DNA of 64,000 nucleotides from Anaerocolumna chitinilytica (GTDB taxonomy: Bacteria; Bacillota; Clostridia; Lachnospirales; Lachnospiraceae), in contig NZ_AP023368.1 in assembly GCF_014218355.1 (NCBI RefSeq), forward strand, positions 2,546,001-2,610,000, given 5' to 3'. Within the stretch, counting starts at the first letter, position 1. Each line of letters begins with the position of its first letter. Below the pieces are notes generated by a model. It saw only the letters and a program-made list of their open reading frames with translations. It had not been told where the DNA came from and did no database searches. Position numbers and translations under genes: made by a program. Below are positions 52,318 to 61,381 of the stretch, one piece after another.

Positions 52318-53032
52318 TGTAGTAGGAATGGGGCCGGGAGCAGAAGAGATGATGTCCTTTCAGGCAATTAAAGCCTTGGAGGATAGTGATGTAATTATTG
52401 GATACTCGGTATACTTAGAATTGTTAGGAGATCGTTTCTCTGACAAAGAATTTCTGTCCACTCCCATGCGCAAGGAGGCTGAGCGCTGTCGGATGTGCTT
52501 TGAGGAAGCTTTAAAGGGAAAAAAAGTATCCATGGTTTGCAGCGGAGATGCGGGAGTATATGGAATGGCATCTCTGATGTATGAAATCGGGAAGGAATAT
52601 GAAGAGTGTGAGATTACCATAGTTCCCGGAATTACTGCTGCCAACAGCGGTGCAGCTTATCTTGGAGCGCCGCTGAATCATGATTATTGTGTTATAAGTC
52701 TCAGTGATTTATTAACACCCTGGGATAAGATAGAAAAGAGGCTTAAAGCTGCCGCAGAGGGGGATTTTTGTATTGCAATCTATAATCCTTCCAGCCATAA
52801 GAGGGCGGATTATCTGAAGAAGGCCTGTGAAATTTTGCTGGAGCAGATAGAAGAAACACGTATTTGCGGCTATGTTGCGAATATCGGCAGAGAAGGAACT
52901 GTATGTATTACCTGTACTTTAAAAGAATTAAAAGAGAAACAGGTAGATATGTTTACCACTGTATTTATTGGTAATTCCAATACAGAGCTTATTAACGGGA
53001 AGCTGGTTGCCAAAAGAGGGTATCACCTATGA
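52301..53032 (+). CDS. cbiH: Cobalt-precorrin-3 C17-methyltransferase
   Basis: The 243-residue methylase has VVGMGPGAEEMMSFQA near the N-terminus, VCSGDAGVYGMA near residue 75 and IYNPSSHKRADYL near 154. It methylates C17 and contracts the ring. ATG 52301 with GGAG 10 nt before is preferred over an ATG four codons earlier. It overlaps the next gene by 4 nt. Confidence 0.93.
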   Translation: MKHTINVVGMGPGAEEMMSFQAIKALEDSDVIIGYSVYLELLGDRFSDKEFLSTPMRKEAERCRMCFEEALKGKKVSMVCSGDAGVYGMASLMYEIGKEYEECEITIVPGITAANSGAAYLGAPLNHDYCVISLSDLLTPWDKIEKRLKAAAEGDFCIAIYNPSSHKRADYLKKACEILLEQIEETRICGYVANIGREGTVCITCTLKELKEKQVDMFTTVFIGNSNTELINGKLVAKRGYHL

Positions 53033-55074
53033 ATCAGATATTGATTTTTTCCGGTACGACGGAAGGCAGAAAGCTGGCAGAAGATCTATGTAAAAAAGGT
53101 ATTCACTGTACCGTCTGCGTGGCTACGGAGTACGGTGAGATGGTAATGGAGAAGAGAGAGGGGCTAAGAATCTGTCAGGGCAGAATGACTGTCCGGGAGA
53201 TGAGGGAATTAATACAAAAGGAAAATTATAATGCAGTAGTTGATGCAACCCACCCTTTTGCAACGGTTGTTTCTGATAATATCAGAAGCAGTATGACAGA
53301 TTGCAGGATACCATACCTTCGCTTAAGGCGTCAGACAAGAAATCAGGTCATAGAAAGAATACATAATTCAAGGGAAATGCAGATTTCCTTTTATCCGAAT
53401 AGTAATAGCTGCGCAGAGGCTTTAACAGATACATCCGGAAAGATTCTTCTTACTACCGGCAGCAAAGAGCTTGCCATCTACAGCAGTAAGCCATGGCTTA
53501 AGGAAAGATTAATTGTAAGGGTATTGCCGGGAATTGAAAGTATTAATCTATGTTATGAGAAGGGATTGACCGGGAGACAGATAATTGCCATGCAAGGACC
53601 TTTTTCCGTTGAAATGAATGAAGCAATCATGAAACAATATGATATTAGCTGCCTTGTAACAAAGGAAAGCGGCAGCGCCGGGGGCTTTTTGCAAAAAATA
53701 AAAGCAGCAGAAAACCTTAATATTAAGGTTATGGTAATCGGAAATCCTGAGCCAGATGAAGGGTTAACCCAGACGGAAGTATATCTCGAACTGGAAAAGC
53801 TGACCGGAGTGAATCTTTTTGAGGAAGAAAAAGTAGAGATTTCCTTTATTGGGATGGGAATGGGTAATCCCAGGCTGCTTACAAAAGAAGCAGAAGAGAA
53901 GCTGAAAATAGCGGATGTTTGCTTCGGAGCTGAGCGGCTTGTAAATAGCATCCCCTGGATGAAAGAAAAGCATTCCTTTTATCTTGCTAGAGACATTATT
54001 CCTTGGCTGAAAGAACACAGAGTAAAGCAGGCAGCAGTACTTTTCTCAGGAGATACCGGCTTTTACAGCGGGTCCGAAAAACTTAGGGAAGCCTTAAAAG
54101 ATGAGGCAGAAGCAGAGAATGGTTTAAAATCAGAGGTATTCATCTATCCGGGTATTTCCTCCATCTCTTATCTGGCAGCAAGACTTCAGACCAGCTGGCA
54201 GGAAGCAGAAATTATAAGTATTCATGGAAGAGCTGCCAATGTAGCCTGGGCTGTCAGAGCAAATAAAAAGACTTTTTTATTAGTATCAGGAGTTTCAGAT
54301 GTGAGAACCCTTGGCTCTCTCCTGATGGCAGCCGGTATGGAGGAAGTAGTAATCTCTTTGGGTTATCAGCTATCTTATCCAGAAGAAGAAATTATAACTA
54401 TTTCTCCCGCAGAATGCCTGACTTTAGAAAAAGAAGGACTCTATGCCTGTATGATAGTGAATGATAAAGCAGCAGAGAGAGTATTAACCCACGGAATGGC
54501 TGATGAGATGTTTATACGGGATAAAGTGCCTATGACGAAAGAAGAAATCCGGGAAATTTCAATATGCAAATTAGGCTTAGCAAAAACATCCGTACTTTAT
54601 GACGTAGGAAGCGGAACCGGTTCTATTGCGGTGGAATGTGCAAGAATCTCAGAAGACATCCAGGTCTATGCTATTGAGAAGAAAGCGGAAGCTGCAAAGC
54701 TTATAAAAGTAAACCGTGCCCAATTTGGCTTAACCAATGTATCGGTGATACAGGGGGAAGCACCGGAGGCCTTCTTAAATCTTCCGTTTCCGACACATGC
54801 ATTTATTGGAGGCAGCAGTGGAAATATGAAGGAAATACTGACAGCCATATACCGGAAGAATCCGGGAGCCCGCATTGTAATCAATGTTATAACCCTGGAA
54901 ACACTCAGTGAAGTAACAGAGCTCCTTAGAACCTTGCCGGTGAGGCAGGAAGAAATAGTACAACTGCAGGTAAGCAAAGCCAGCAAAGCCGGCAGATACC
55001 ATTTAATGAAGGCTGAGAATCCGGTCTATGTAATATCTTTCTTTTTCAAAGAAGAAGGACAGGAAAAGGTTTGA
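53029..55074 (+). CDS. cbiJET: CobK-CbiE-CbiT triple fusion
   Basis: This 681-residue protein joins three pathway enzymes. Residues 1-255 are precorrin-6A reductase (CbiJ/CobK; FSGTTEGRKLAEDL, DATHPFA). Residues about 268-470 are CbiE, the C5-methyltransferase (IGMGMGNPRLLTKEAEEKL, FSGDTGFYSG). Residues about 490-681 are CbiT, the C15-methyltransferase/decarboxylase with SAM motif YDVGSGTGSIAVECA. All three act on consecutive cobalt-precorrins, so fusion may channel unstable intermediates. CbiET fusions (CobL) are common; the added CobK is less so. No frameshift or missing key motif was seen. Confidence 0.92.
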   Translation: MNQILIFSGTTEGRKLAEDLCKKGIHCTVCVATEYGEMVMEKREGLRICQGRMTVREMRELIQKENYNAVVDATHPFATVVSDNIRSSMTDCRIPYLRLRRQTRNQVIERIHNSREMQISFYPNSNSCAEALTDTSGKILLTTGSKELAIYSSKPWLKERLIVRVLPGIESINLCYEKGLTGRQIIAMQGPFSVEMNEAIMKQYDISCLVTKESGSAGGFLQKIKAAENLNIKVMVIGNPEPDEGLTQTEVYLELEKLTGVNLFEEEKVEISFIGMGMGNPRLLTKEAEEKLKIADVCFGAERLVNSIPWMKEKHSFYLARDIIPWLKEHRVKQAAVLFSGDTGFYSGSEKLREALKDEAEAENGLKSEVFIYPGISSISYLAARLQTSWQEAEIISIHGRAANVAWAVRANKKTFLLVSGVSDVRTLGSLLMAAGMEEVVISLGYQLSYPEEEIITISPAECLTLEKEGLYACMIVNDKAAERVLTHGMADEMFIRDKVPMTKEEIREISICKLGLAKTSVLYDVGSGTGSIAVECARISEDIQVYAIEKKAEAAKLIKVNRAQFGLTNVSVIQGEAPEAFLNLPFPTHAFIGGSSGNMKEILTAIYRKNPGARIVINVITLETLSEVTELLRTLPVRQEEIVQLQVSKASKAGRYHLMKAENPVYVISFFFKEEGQEKV

Positions 55075-55084
55075 ATGTCCTAAT

Positions 55085-55098
55085 GCAGACAGGTCTGC
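55085..55098. repeat. 14-bp palindrome before the 23-codon ORF
   Basis: GCAGACAGGTCTGC is a perfect 6+2+6 dyad, 20 bp before the small ORF start. It may form a small hairpin after the triple fusion gene. Confidence 0.4.
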
Positions 55099-55118
55099 TT
55101 TATGCAGGAGGTATAAGA

Positions 55119-55190
55119 ATGAAAGATAAATCTTTCACTCCCCCTGATTTTATACGCGTGCTAAAGCACGCAGATGGGAGCCAAGTATGA
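55119..55190 (+). CDS. Possible 23-residue leader peptide translationally coupled to cbiA
   Basis: An ATG at 55119 with a strong GGAGG (55107-55111) 7-8 nt upstream opens a 23-codon frame whose TGA (55188-55190) overlaps the cbiA ATG (55187) as ATGA. The peptide (KDKSFTPPDFIRVLKHADG in the middle) resembles nothing I recognise. A perfect 6-bp hairpin at 55156-55171 lies inside it, just before the GGGAG site of cbiA. It may be a coupling device rather than a working peptide. Confidence 0.5.
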   Translation: MKDKSFTPPDFIRVLKHADGSQV

Positions 55191-56569
55191 AAGCACCCCG
55201 AGTAATGATTGCAGCACCGGGAAGCGGCAGCGGAAAGACTCTTCTTACCTGTGTACTCCTGCAGGTACTTAAAAATATGGAGAAGAGCGTAGCTGCCTTT
55301 AAATGCGGGCCGGATTTTATTGATCCTATGTTTCATCAGAAAATCATCGAAGTACCATCAAAAAATCTGGATACTTTTCTTTCTGATGAAGATACTGCCA
55401 GATATTTATTTTTAGAGGATGCAAAGGGGAAAGATATTTCTGTTATAGAAGGAGTTATGGGACTTTATGATGGGCTTGCAGGGATAAAAGAGGAGGCTTC
55501 CTCCTATCATCTGGCAAGGGTCACAAAAACGCCGGTAATTCTTGTAATTGATGCCAATGGTATGGGCAGGTCCCTTATTCCATTAATCAACGGGTTCCTG
55601 CAGTATGACAGGGCACTCCTGATAAAGGGAGTGGTGCTAAATAATATTTCAGGGATGTTTTATGAGCTGATAAAAGGAGAGATAGAGCGGGAACTGCCGG
55701 TAACAGTACTTGGATATTTTCCGAAGCAGAAGGAAATCAAGTTGGAAAGCCGACATTTAGGGCTTAAACTCCCGGGGGAAGTAAAGGGTTTAAAAGAAGA
55801 AATCCAAAAGCTTGCGGCAGTTATGACAACTACTTTGAACATTCGTAATGTTCTAGACATTGCACTTACTGCAGAAGATTTAACTTATTCAAAAAAAGTA
55901 TCCTATAGGAAGCCTGCAATATCGGTACCAGCTGCCAAAAAGATACGAATTGGAATAGCAAGAGATGAAGCTTTTTGCTTCTATTATGAAGATAATCTGA
56001 GACTTCTTAAGAAATATAATGCAGAGTTAGTTCCCTTCTCACCCTTGTGGGATAAAGAGCTGCCCAAAGATATAAATGGACTTATTCTGGGAGGAGGATA
56101 TCCGGAATTATATGCAAAAGTCCTGTCGGAAAACCAAATGATGAGAGAGAGTATAAGCACTGCATTAAGTAAAGGAATGCCTTCCATTGCGGAGTGCGGC
56201 GGTTTTATGTATCTTCACGAAAATCTTGTTAATATGGAGGGTGAAGCTTATCCTATGGTCGGAGCTGTAAGAGGAAGCTGTCTTTATACCGGGAAACTGG
56301 TGCGCTTTGGTTACATAGAGCTGACAGGAAGGGCAGAAAGTTATCTTGGTATTGGCGGTAAAATCAGAGGGCATGAGTTTCATTACTTTGATAGTACAGA
56401 TAACGGAACATCCTGTATGGCAGAAAAACCTGTTACAGAAAGAAGCTGGCAATGTGTTCATGCAGATGCTAATCATTGGTGGGGATTTCCGCACCTATAT
56501 TACTACTCTAATATAGAATATGTCAGTAATTTCTTAGAAAAGGCAGGTGAATATGAAGAAAGCGCATAG
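55187..56569 (+). CDS. cbiA: Cobyrinate a,c-diamide synthase
   Basis: The 460-residue amidotransferase has N-terminal ATP motif APGSGSGKTLLTCVLL and a C-terminal glutaminase domain with nucleophile Cys in AECGGFMYLHE near residue 330. It amidates the a and c side chains of cobyrinate. It may depend on re-initiation after the small ORF upstream. It overlaps cbiQ by 17 nt. Confidence 0.93.
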   Translation: MKAPRVMIAAPGSGSGKTLLTCVLLQVLKNMEKSVAAFKCGPDFIDPMFHQKIIEVPSKNLDTFLSDEDTARYLFLEDAKGKDISVIEGVMGLYDGLAGIKEEASSYHLARVTKTPVILVIDANGMGRSLIPLINGFLQYDRALLIKGVVLNNISGMFYELIKGEIERELPVTVLGYFPKQKEIKLESRHLGLKLPGEVKGLKEEIQKLAAVMTTTLNIRNVLDIALTAEDLTYSKKVSYRKPAISVPAAKKIRIGIARDEAFCFYYEDNLRLLKKYNAELVPFSPLWDKELPKDINGLILGGGYPELYAKVLSENQMMRESISTALSKGMPSIAECGGFMYLHENLVNMEGEAYPMVGAVRGSCLYTGKLVRFGYIELTGRAESYLGIGGKIRGHEFHYFDSTDNGTSCMAEKPVTERSWQCVHADANHWWGFPHLYYYSNIEYVSNFLEKAGEYEESA

Positions 56570-57338
56570 TCATATCTCCATTGATTATTACTCCTATATA
56601 TCAGGTCTAAGTAACTGGAATACGATGTATAAGGTTATCTTTTCACTGGGAGCCTTAATTACTGTCATTGCAGTCAATACTGTGGCTGTATCTGTTGTAA
56701 CCATAGCTTTTATGCTGTATTTAAATATAGGTGTCGGAAAAATACATGGGATGGATTATCTTAAGCTTTTATGGTTACCGGCAGCGTTTATCCTGCTTGG
56801 TGGATTAGCCATTATGGTTCAGTTTGGAAAAGGAACAGATAGTTTGTTTGCTATAAGATTTTTTTGGACAAAACTCTATATCACAAAAGATACTCTGGCA
56901 CTTGGGATAAATACTGCTCTGAAAGCTTTTGCGGCCATCAGTGCCTTTTATATGGTTACTCTTTCTACCCCTATGGGAGAGATTATCTCTGTATTTAAAA
57001 AGGTACATGTTCCGGTCATTATTCTGGAACTGATGCATCTGATATACCGTTATATTTTTATCCTCTTTGATACGAATAAAGCTCAAAGGGAAGCAGCCAA
57101 ATCCAGAAATGGTTATTGTGACCTTGCAACCTCCTTACGGACTTTCAGCAGCGAGGCTGCCAATCTGTTTGTTCTTTCAATGAAGAAAGCAGATATGTAT
57201 TATGATGCGATGGAAGCCAGGGGCTATGACGGTGAGTTAAATTTCTGGGAAGAAAAAAAGGTGCTGACAAGAAGACAGCTGGGATACTTATTAATGTATT
57301 TGTTGTTGCTTATACCGGCTTTTATCATGGGTAAATAA
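56553..57338 (+). CDS. cbiQ: Cobalt ECF transporter T component
   Basis: The 261-residue membrane protein has five to six hydrophobic segments and the EARGYDGE coupling motif near residue 222 that touches the ATPase. It is the energy-coupling transmembrane subunit for cobalt uptake. ATG 56553 has AGGTG upstream; GTG 56547 is an alternative. Confidence 0.9.
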   Translation: MKKAHSHISIDYYSYISGLSNWNTMYKVIFSLGALITVIAVNTVAVSVVTIAFMLYLNIGVGKIHGMDYLKLLWLPAAFILLGGLAIMVQFGKGTDSLFAIRFFWTKLYITKDTLALGINTALKAFAAISAFYMVTLSTPMGEIISVFKKVHVPVIILELMHLIYRYIFILFDTNKAQREAAKSRNGYCDLATSLRTFSSEAANLFVLSMKKADMYYDAMEARGYDGELNFWEEKKVLTRRQLGYLLMYLLLLIPAFIMGK

Positions 57339-57396
57339 CAGGAGTAGAGTACTGTTTCTCTATGCTGAACCTTTGAAAAGAAAGGAATGGTTTATA

Positions 57397-58218
57397 TTGG
57401 AAAAGATACTTGAGATAAAGGGCTTGACATTTGCCTATGATCCGACGGGTTATGCCCTAAAGGACATTAACGTCTCCATCTATGAAAAGGAGAAAATAGC
57501 GGTATTAGGTGCCAATGGAGCAGGAAAATCCACTTTCTTTCTTAATCTCAATGGAGTCAGAGAACCTATGCAGGGAGAGATTTATTATAAGGGAGATATT
57601 ATTGAGAAAAAGAAAAAGATTCAGTTAAGAAAACACGTAGGAATTATATTTCAGGATCCGGACAGTCAGATTATTGCTTCTACAGTAAAGGCAGAAGTAG
57701 CTTTCGGACCCATGAATATGAAACTATCCAGAGAGGAAGTGGAGAAGAGAACTCTCATGGCTATCCGGGAAATGAATCTGGAGAATTACATCCTGCGGCC
57801 GCCTCATTACCTGAGCGGAGGTGAGAAAAAAAGGGTTAGCATTGCGGATATACTTGCAATGGATTGTGAAATCATGATATTTGATGAACCAACGGCTTCC
57901 CTGGATCCTGTTAATGCTCAGATGCTAGAAGCAGTGTTGGATAAGATGGAAAAAGAAGGTAGGACGATACTTCTATCTACACATGATGTTGACTTTGCAT
58001 ACCGCTTTGCAAAAAGGATACTGGTTTTTTGCGATGGAAGGCTAATAGGGGATGATACACCAGAGAATATTTTTGGAAATGAAGAATTGTTGAAAAGGGC
58101 AAATCTAAAAAAACCGGTTTTCATGGAAATATATGAATTACTCAAAAAAAAGGGGAAAGTGAAGGATAGTTCGCATTATCCAAAACAGTTGTCAGAACTT
58201 GAGTTATTACTACTGTGA
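57397..58218 (+). CDS. cbiO: Cobalt ECF transporter ATPase
   Basis: The 273-residue ABC ATPase has Walker A GANGAGKST, Q-loop FQDPDSQI, signature LSGGEKKRVS and Walker B MIFDEPTASLDP. It energises cobalt import with CbiQ, M and N. The start is taken as TTG 57397, with AAAGGA about 10 nt before it; another TTG at 57373 would add eight residues. Confidence 0.9.
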   Translation: MEKILEIKGLTFAYDPTGYALKDINVSIYEKEKIAVLGANGAGKSTFFLNLNGVREPMQGEIYYKGDIIEKKKKIQLRKHVGIIFQDPDSQIIASTVKAEVAFGPMNMKLSREEVEKRTLMAIREMNLENYILRPPHYLSGGEKKRVSIADILAMDCEIMIFDEPTASLDPVNAQMLEAVLDKMEKEGRTILLSTHDVDFAYRFAKRILVFCDGRLIGDDTPENIFGNEELLKRANLKKPVFMEIYELLKKKGKVKDSSHYPKQLSELELLLL

Positions 58219-58329
58219 AGGAGGAGAAGCGGAGAAAGATATTTTTAATTAATAAAAAATGAATGGCTTGTAATATGTAAATAATGAATAAGCAATATTT
58301 ACACGTTGCCGGAAAGGGTAGGTATTTAT

Positions 58330-59094
58330 ATGTCAAAAAAAGAAAAAAGGTTAATAGCAATACTGGGGATATTATCAGTGCTCCTTGGTATCACTCCCAG
58401 TGTTAATGCAATGCATATTATGGAAGGCTATCTTCCGCCGAAATATTGTATTGCATGGGGAATTCTATGTATCCCTTTTTTGGCGGCAGGTTTTCTGTCT
58501 GTTAAGAAAAAATTAAAAGATAACAGAAAGAATATCACTCTGCTTGCCATGGCAGGTGCCTTTGTATTCGTGCTTTCTTCCTTAAAGATTCCCTCTGTAA
58601 CCGGAAGCTGCTCCCATATGACGGGAACAGGTCTTGGAGCAATTCTTTTCGGATTCAGCACCGTAAGTATTCTTGGAATCATCGTGCTGATTTTTCAGGC
58701 AATTTTATTAGCACACGGTGGACTTACAACTCTTGGGGCTAATACCTTCTCCATGGCCATAGCAGGTCCGGTTTTAAGTTATGTAATCTATAAATTGTGT
58801 AATAAATTAAAGGTAAACCGTAAGGTCTCTATCTTTTTGGCGGCTTTTCTGGGAGACATCTTTACATACTGTGTAACCAGTTTCCAACTTTCTCTAGCTT
58901 ATCCTTCCAAGGAAGGAGGTGTACTTGCATCAATAGTAAAATTCCTTGGTGTATTTGCACCTACACAGCTTCCTTTAGCAATACTGGAAGGAATCCTTAC
59001 TGTACTGATAATTATGGCACTGGAGAGCTATGCACAGCCGGAATTAAAAGCAATTAATTTTTTAGACGACAGTATGAATTATGGAAAAGAATAA
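58330..59094 (+). CDS. cbiM: Cobalt ECF transporter substrate-binding membrane component
   Basis: The 254-residue protein has a signal-like N-terminus (1-27) ending Val-Asn-Ala, then MHIMEGYLP from Met28. In CbiM the free Met-His N-terminus binds the metal, so cleavage at 27/28 would create it. Several membrane segments follow, with SCSHMTGTGLG near residue 96. Genes in this ECF set run Q-O-M-N instead of the common M-N-Q-O. Confidence 0.92.
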   Translation: MSKKEKRLIAILGILSVLLGITPSVNAMHIMEGYLPPKYCIAWGILCIPFLAAGFLSVKKKLKDNRKNITLLAMAGAFVFVLSSLKIPSVTGSCSHMTGTGLGAILFGFSTVSILGIIVLIFQAILLAHGGLTTLGANTFSMAIAGPVLSYVIYKLCNKLKVNRKVSIFLAAFLGDIFTYCVTSFQLSLAYPSKEGGVLASIVKFLGVFAPTQLPLAILEGILTVLIIMALESYAQPELKAINFLDDSMNYGKE

Positions 59095-59275
59095 TTTACA
59101 CAAATACTTTCGAAATCCTTAGTATAATTTTAAGGTGTTCTGAAAGGCATGTCTTAAATAGGAGATCATCAGCCTATCTTATAGTATATTAGAGAAACAA
59201 GGTAGATTAAAATTCATTGTGATATAAAATTGTGCTGTTGTAAAAGTATAGAATGTTGACGATGGAGGATGTAAA

Positions 59276-59602
59276 ATGAAAAAGTCTAAAAGAACAGCCA
59301 TAATATTAATAATTGTTGCCGTACTGATTGCAATGGTGCCGTTATTTGCTTTAAAAGGAGCGTCCTTTGGCGGCTCTGATGATGCAGGAAGTGTAATGAT
59401 TAATCAGATTACCGGTGGTTATGAACCCTGGTTTACACCTGTTCTGGAACAATTGATACACGGAGAACTTCCGGGGGAGATAGAGAGCCTTTTCTTCTGC
59501 CTTCAGACAGGAATCGGAGTAGGTATCATAGCCTTTATTATGGGACGTCTTGTGGAGCGTAAGAAGTTGACTTCGAGAAAATCCGAAGAAGCAGAATTAT
59601 AA
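59276..59602 (+). CDS. cbiN: Cobalt ECF transporter component CbiN
   Basis: The 108-residue protein has two membrane segments (about 8-28 and 70-92) with the extracellular GSDDAG...NQITGGYEPWFTP between them, matching CbiN. It interacts with CbiM and is required for uptake in many Cbi systems. It is 181 bp after cbiM, with a GGAGG ribosome site. Confidence 0.9.
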   Translation: MKKSKRTAIILIIVAVLIAMVPLFALKGASFGGSDDAGSVMINQITGGYEPWFTPVLEQLIHGELPGEIESLFFCLQTGIGVGIIAFIMGRLVERKKLTSRKSEEAEL

Positions 59603-59702
59603 GTCTGTTTCTGTAATCTGTCATTATAATTTGTACAAAAATAAAAATAAGGTATAAGTAGTCTGGTTATCTTATCGGCCTGCTATAGAAACAGGAAAGC
59701 AT

Positions 59703-60485
59703 ATGAAAAAAGGTATATTAATTGTGAGCTTTGGTACAACTCATCAGGAGACCAAAATAAAGAACATTGAAAGGGTAGCCAGAGCAGTCGCCGAATATTA
59801 TCCTGATTATCCAATCTATCAGGCATATTCCAGCAGTATTGTAAGAAATATATTAAAAAAGCGGGATAAGTTTATTATCCCTGATACCAAAGAAGCACTT
59901 CTGGCAATGCAAAGGGATGGAATTACCCAGGTTGCAGTTCTTCCTACACATATTATTGATGGAATCGAAAATAACCGAATGAAGCAGGCAATTGATGATT
60001 GCCGTGGGATGTTTAGGAGTATAGCAGTAGCGGATGTTCTGTTAGCAAGAGAAGAGGATTATAAGATGATAGTAAGAGACTTGTGGAGTGAAATCAAAGA
60101 AGAAATAGATGGTGCATCAGTTATCTTTATGGGACATGGCTCTGCTCATGAGGCAGACCAATGCTATGAGAAACTGGAAGCCGAATTCCGTGATTATACA
60201 AAAGAAGAAATCTATCTTGCTACAGTGGAAGGCAAGGTAACCATAGAAGATGTAATTATGCGCCTTAAAAGCAGCACAAAGATAGATAGCCGAATTGTAT
60301 TGTTGCCGTTTATGCTTGTGGCGGGAGACCATGCCATTCATGATATGGCAGGAGAGGAAGATTCATTTACTGCAAAGCTGAAAGCAGAAGGATATAAGGT
60401 CAGATGTATACTTAAAGGCCTTGGTGAATATGAAAGTATTCGTAGAATTTATATAGAGCATTTGAGAAAAGTGATGGAATTATAG
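59703..60485 (+). CDS. cbiK: Sirohydrochlorin cobaltochelatase (CbiK)
   Basis: The 260-residue class II chelatase has VSFGTTHQET near the N-terminus and FMGHGSAHEAD near residue 141 with the metal-binding His. It inserts Co2+ into sirohydrochlorin, the first committed step of the anaerobic route. GGAAAG precedes the ATG. Its presence beside the importer genes links cobalt supply to use. Confidence 0.92.
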   Translation: MKKGILIVSFGTTHQETKIKNIERVARAVAEYYPDYPIYQAYSSSIVRNILKKRDKFIIPDTKEALLAMQRDGITQVAVLPTHIIDGIENNRMKQAIDDCRGMFRSIAVADVLLAREEDYKMIVRDLWSEIKEEIDGASVIFMGHGSAHEADQCYEKLEAEFRDYTKEEIYLATVEGKVTIEDVIMRLKSSTKIDSRIVLLPFMLVAGDHAIHDMAGEEDSFTAKLKAEGYKVRCILKGLGEYESIRRIYIEHLRKVMEL

Positions 60486-60497
60486 AAAGGTAATAAA

Positions 60498-61211
60498 ATG
60501 GATAGTGTTTTGTACGGAATCGGAGTAGGTCCCGGGGACCCGGAAATGCTTACGTTAAAAGCAATTCGTTGTATTGAAGAAAGTGAAGTAATTATCCTTC
60601 CTTCAGAGCCCAAAGAAGAATGTTATGCTTATAATATTGTCAAAATGATATGCAAGGAGATTGATGAGAAAGAGCTTGTATGTCTGCCTTTTCCCATGCT
60701 AAAGGATAAGGATAAACTCCAGAGGGCACATGATGAGATATATGGGAGAATTTCAGAATACCTGGCCAAAGGCAAAAAGGTAGCATTTCTTACCATTGGA
60801 GATCCCTGTGTATATTCCACTTACAGCTATATTCACAGCAGAGTATTAGAGGCAGGAGGAAAAGCTGTTATCATAAATGGAATTCCGTCTTTTTGCGCGG
60901 CTTCTGCTGCACTGGGTATATCATTGGGAGAAAAACAAGAAGAAATCCACATCATTCCCGCTTCCTATGATATCAAGTCTACGATGAAATTGAAAGGAAC
61001 CAGAATCTATATGAAAGCCGGGAAGGGCTTGAAGGAAGTAAAAGAAATGCTGATAGAGCAGGGACCTGAGAATTACGTGGTTTACACAGTTTCCAATTGC
61101 GGCATGGACACTGAACAGCTGAGTTTTGGAGTGGAAAATTTGGATGAAAACAGCGGATACCTTACGTTGGTAATTGTAAAAGAAAAATCTATAATGGAAG
61201 AAAATAATTGA
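60498..61211 (+). CDS. cbiL: Cobalt-precorrin-2 C20-methyltransferase
   Basis: The 237-residue methylase has GIGVGPGDPEMLTLKAI near the N-terminus, TIGDPCVYSTYSYI near residue 97 and INGIPSFCAASAALG near 125. It methylates C20 after cobalt insertion. It is the last gene of the cobalamin operon; no clear terminator follows. Confidence 0.93.
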   Translation: MDSVLYGIGVGPGDPEMLTLKAIRCIEESEVIILPSEPKEECYAYNIVKMICKEIDEKELVCLPFPMLKDKDKLQRAHDEIYGRISEYLAKGKKVAFLTIGDPCVYSTYSYIHSRVLEAGGKAVIINGIPSFCAASAALGISLGEKQEEIHIIPASYDIKSTMKLKGTRIYMKAGKGLKEVKEMLIEQGPENYVVYTVSNCGMDTEQLSFGVENLDENSGYLTLVIVKEKSIMEENN

Positions 61212-61381
61212 CAGGGTTTGGCCATACTGTGAAAGCAGAGTACAATGGGAGTCGGCAGGATGCTGCAACTATGAGCATCCTGGCCTCTAAGAATAATGGA
61301 GCTGCCGCTTTTGCAACTAACCTGGTGATTTTTTCGACACGTGTTTCCTTGCTTACAACCCCTCTATGGAGCATACTTTTA
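61212..61381. other. Unexplained structured region after the cobalamin operon
   Basis: This gap separates convergent genes. CAGGATGCT (61256-61264) pairs perfectly with AGCATCCTG (61274-61282), and CGGCAG just before can alternatively pair with CTGCCG near 61302. There is no T-run. Both strands are open for about 61 codons, but neither frame has a ribosome site or a known family. It could be a dispersed repeat or an RNA. Confidence 0.35.

Noticed and set aside
53553..55002. Frames of 75-132 codons antisense to the CobK-CbiE-CbiT gene
   Set aside because: No ribosome site or recognised domain; the sense strand carries conserved motifs throughout.
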